Shown in pieces: positions 4,469 to 5,202 of a stretch of 5,202 bases of DNA. A program made the translations under genes and the position numbers. The stretch comes from CAYUUP01 sp964447925 (GTDB lineage: Bacteria; Bacillota; Clostridia; Oscillospirales; Oscillospiraceae). The stretch lies in NCBI GenBank assembly GCA_964447925.1, contig CAYUUP010000100.1, positions 1 through 5,202 of the forward strand, given 5' to 3'. Each line of letters starts with the position of its first letter. Position 1 is the first letter of the stretch. The notes beneath the pieces are model-generated. The model ran no database searches, had not been told where the DNA came from, and saw only the letters and a list, made by a program, of their open reading frames with translations.

Positions 4469-5202
4469 ATGTCCAAAAGAGAAGTTGTGATTGTGGCCTA
4501 TGGCCGCACCCCTTGCTGCCGTGCCAGAAAGGGCGGCTTGGCTGGTATGCACCCCGTTGATTATGCCGCTGAAGCGTTGAAGGGCGTCCTCGCCAAGGTT
4601 CCCCAGCTGGATCCCACCCAGATTGACGATGTCATCACCGGATGCGCCATGCCCATCAATCAGCTGAACCTGAACACCAGCCGTCTGATCGTCAACCGCG
4701 CCGGCGGTGAGGCCTGGGACGCCATCCCCGCCCAGACCATCAACCGCTTCTGCTCATCCAGCCTACAGGCCATTGCAACCGGCGCCAATGCCATTATCGC
4801 CGGTGCCTATGATATTGTTGTTGCCGGCGGCGTTGAGGACATGACCGACTGTTTTGCTCCCTATCCTGAGGAGTATCAGAACGAGTGGATCAAAGAGAAC
4901 TACATCGGCGGCTATATGACCATGGGCGAGACTGCCGAGCGTGTCTGCGACCAGTATGGCATCACCCGCGAGGAGATGGAGAAGATGGCTTTGGAGTCCC
5001 ACACCAAGGCCGCTGCCGCCCGCAAGGCCGGTAAGTTCAAGAACTCCATCATCCCCATCACCAATGCTAAGGGTGAACTCATCACCGAGGACGATGGCAT
5101 CCTGGCCGATGCCGAGGGCAACCTGAAGACCTCCATGGAGAAGATGGCCGGCATGAAGCCCTGCTTCCGTCCCGATGGCCGTGTGACCGCCGCCACCTCC
5201 TC
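4469..5202 (+). CDS. Thiolase family protein (acetyl-CoA C-acetyl/acyltransferase), 5' part, runs off the window
   Basis: The first 244 residues of an enzyme normally near 390-400 aa. Thiolases condense two acyl-CoA molecules or cleave 3-ketoacyl-CoA, here probably in acetyl-CoA/butyrate or fatty-acid metabolism. The N-terminus KREVVIVAYGRTPCCRARKG matches the family opening. The acylated nucleophile is Cys95 in INRFCSSSLQAI. GGVEDM (120-125) is a variant of the usual GGxESM. TMGETAERVCDQYGITREEM (151-170) and FRPDGRVTAATS (233-244) are further family blocks. The C-terminal catalytic His and Cys lie beyond the window. ATG at 4469 has AGGAGG nine bases upstream. It has a strong promoter and structured leader, so it begins its own transcript. 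Whether it is biosynthetic (Thl-like) or degradative (FadA-like) cannot be settled from this half. Confidence 0.93.
   Translation, partial: MSKREVVIVAYGRTPCCRARKGGLAGMHPVDYAAEALKGVLAKVPQLDPTQIDDVITGCAMPINQLNLNTSRLIVNRAGGEAWDAIPAQTINRFCSSSLQAIATGANAIIAGAYDIVVAGGVEDMTDCFAPYPEEYQNEWIKENYIGGYMTMGETAERVCDQYGITREEMEKMALESHTKAAAARKAGKFKNSIIPITNAKGELITEDDGILADAEGNLKTSMEKMAGMKPCFRPDGRVTAATS

Noticed and set aside
1..5202. Undescribed system, defence island, mobile element or CRISPR array
   Set aside because: No transposase, integrase, att duplication or repeat-spacer pattern is visible, and all genes but the esterases belong to widespread housekeeping families. The tRNA end at 1-24 is followed by a terminator and a repair gene, not an integrase.

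Overview
This 5.2 kb window looks like ordinary chromosomal DNA from a moderately GC-rich Gram-positive anaerobe. The gene set is a family-4 Fe-S uracil-DNA glycosylase, a short Nif3-like protein, a YebC with a GHSKW start and a thiolase. Nearly every gene has a strong AGGAGG-type ribosome binding site, and AT-rich sigma-A-type promoters sit in GC-rich surroundings. This fits the class Clostridia, perhaps the Oscillospiraceae (Flavonifractor/Intestinimonas-like). The taxonomic guess is inference from style and content, not from a marker gene.

Layout. Positions 1-24 are the 3' end of a tRNA, followed directly by a perfect hairpin terminator (25-69). A family-4 uracil-DNA glycosylase gene lies on the minus strand (122-688) and converges on that terminator. 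Between it and the next gene are two well-formed divergent promoters, at 798-826 (minus) and 895-923 (plus). The plus-strand promoter drives two consecutive alpha/beta-hydrolase esterase genes (959-1726 and 1768-2526), probably one transcript. A 121-base gap leads to a Nif3-family (DUF34) metal-binding protein gene (2648-3448). Then come yebC (3570-4304), with its own promoter, a dyad over the -10 and a leader hairpin, and the first 244 codons of a thiolase gene (4469 to the window end). The thiolase gene has a strong extended -10 promoter, flanking inverted repeats and a leader hairpin.

How the genes relate. Apart from the esterase pair, no pathway links the neighbours. They are a DNA repair enzyme, two cytoplasmic esterases of unknown substrate, a conserved metal-binding protein, a translation-associated factor and a central acyl-CoA enzyme. 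The thiolase may open an acyl-CoA or butyrate operon beyond the window, but that cannot be seen here. No mobile element, CRISPR array, toxin-antitoxin or defence system is visible. The most notable unexplained structures are the small regulatory-looking elements in the leaders of yebC, the thiolase gene and the first esterase gene. Four start codons needed a decision: udg at 688, esterase 1 at 959, esterase 2 at 1768, and yebC at a TTG at 3570.
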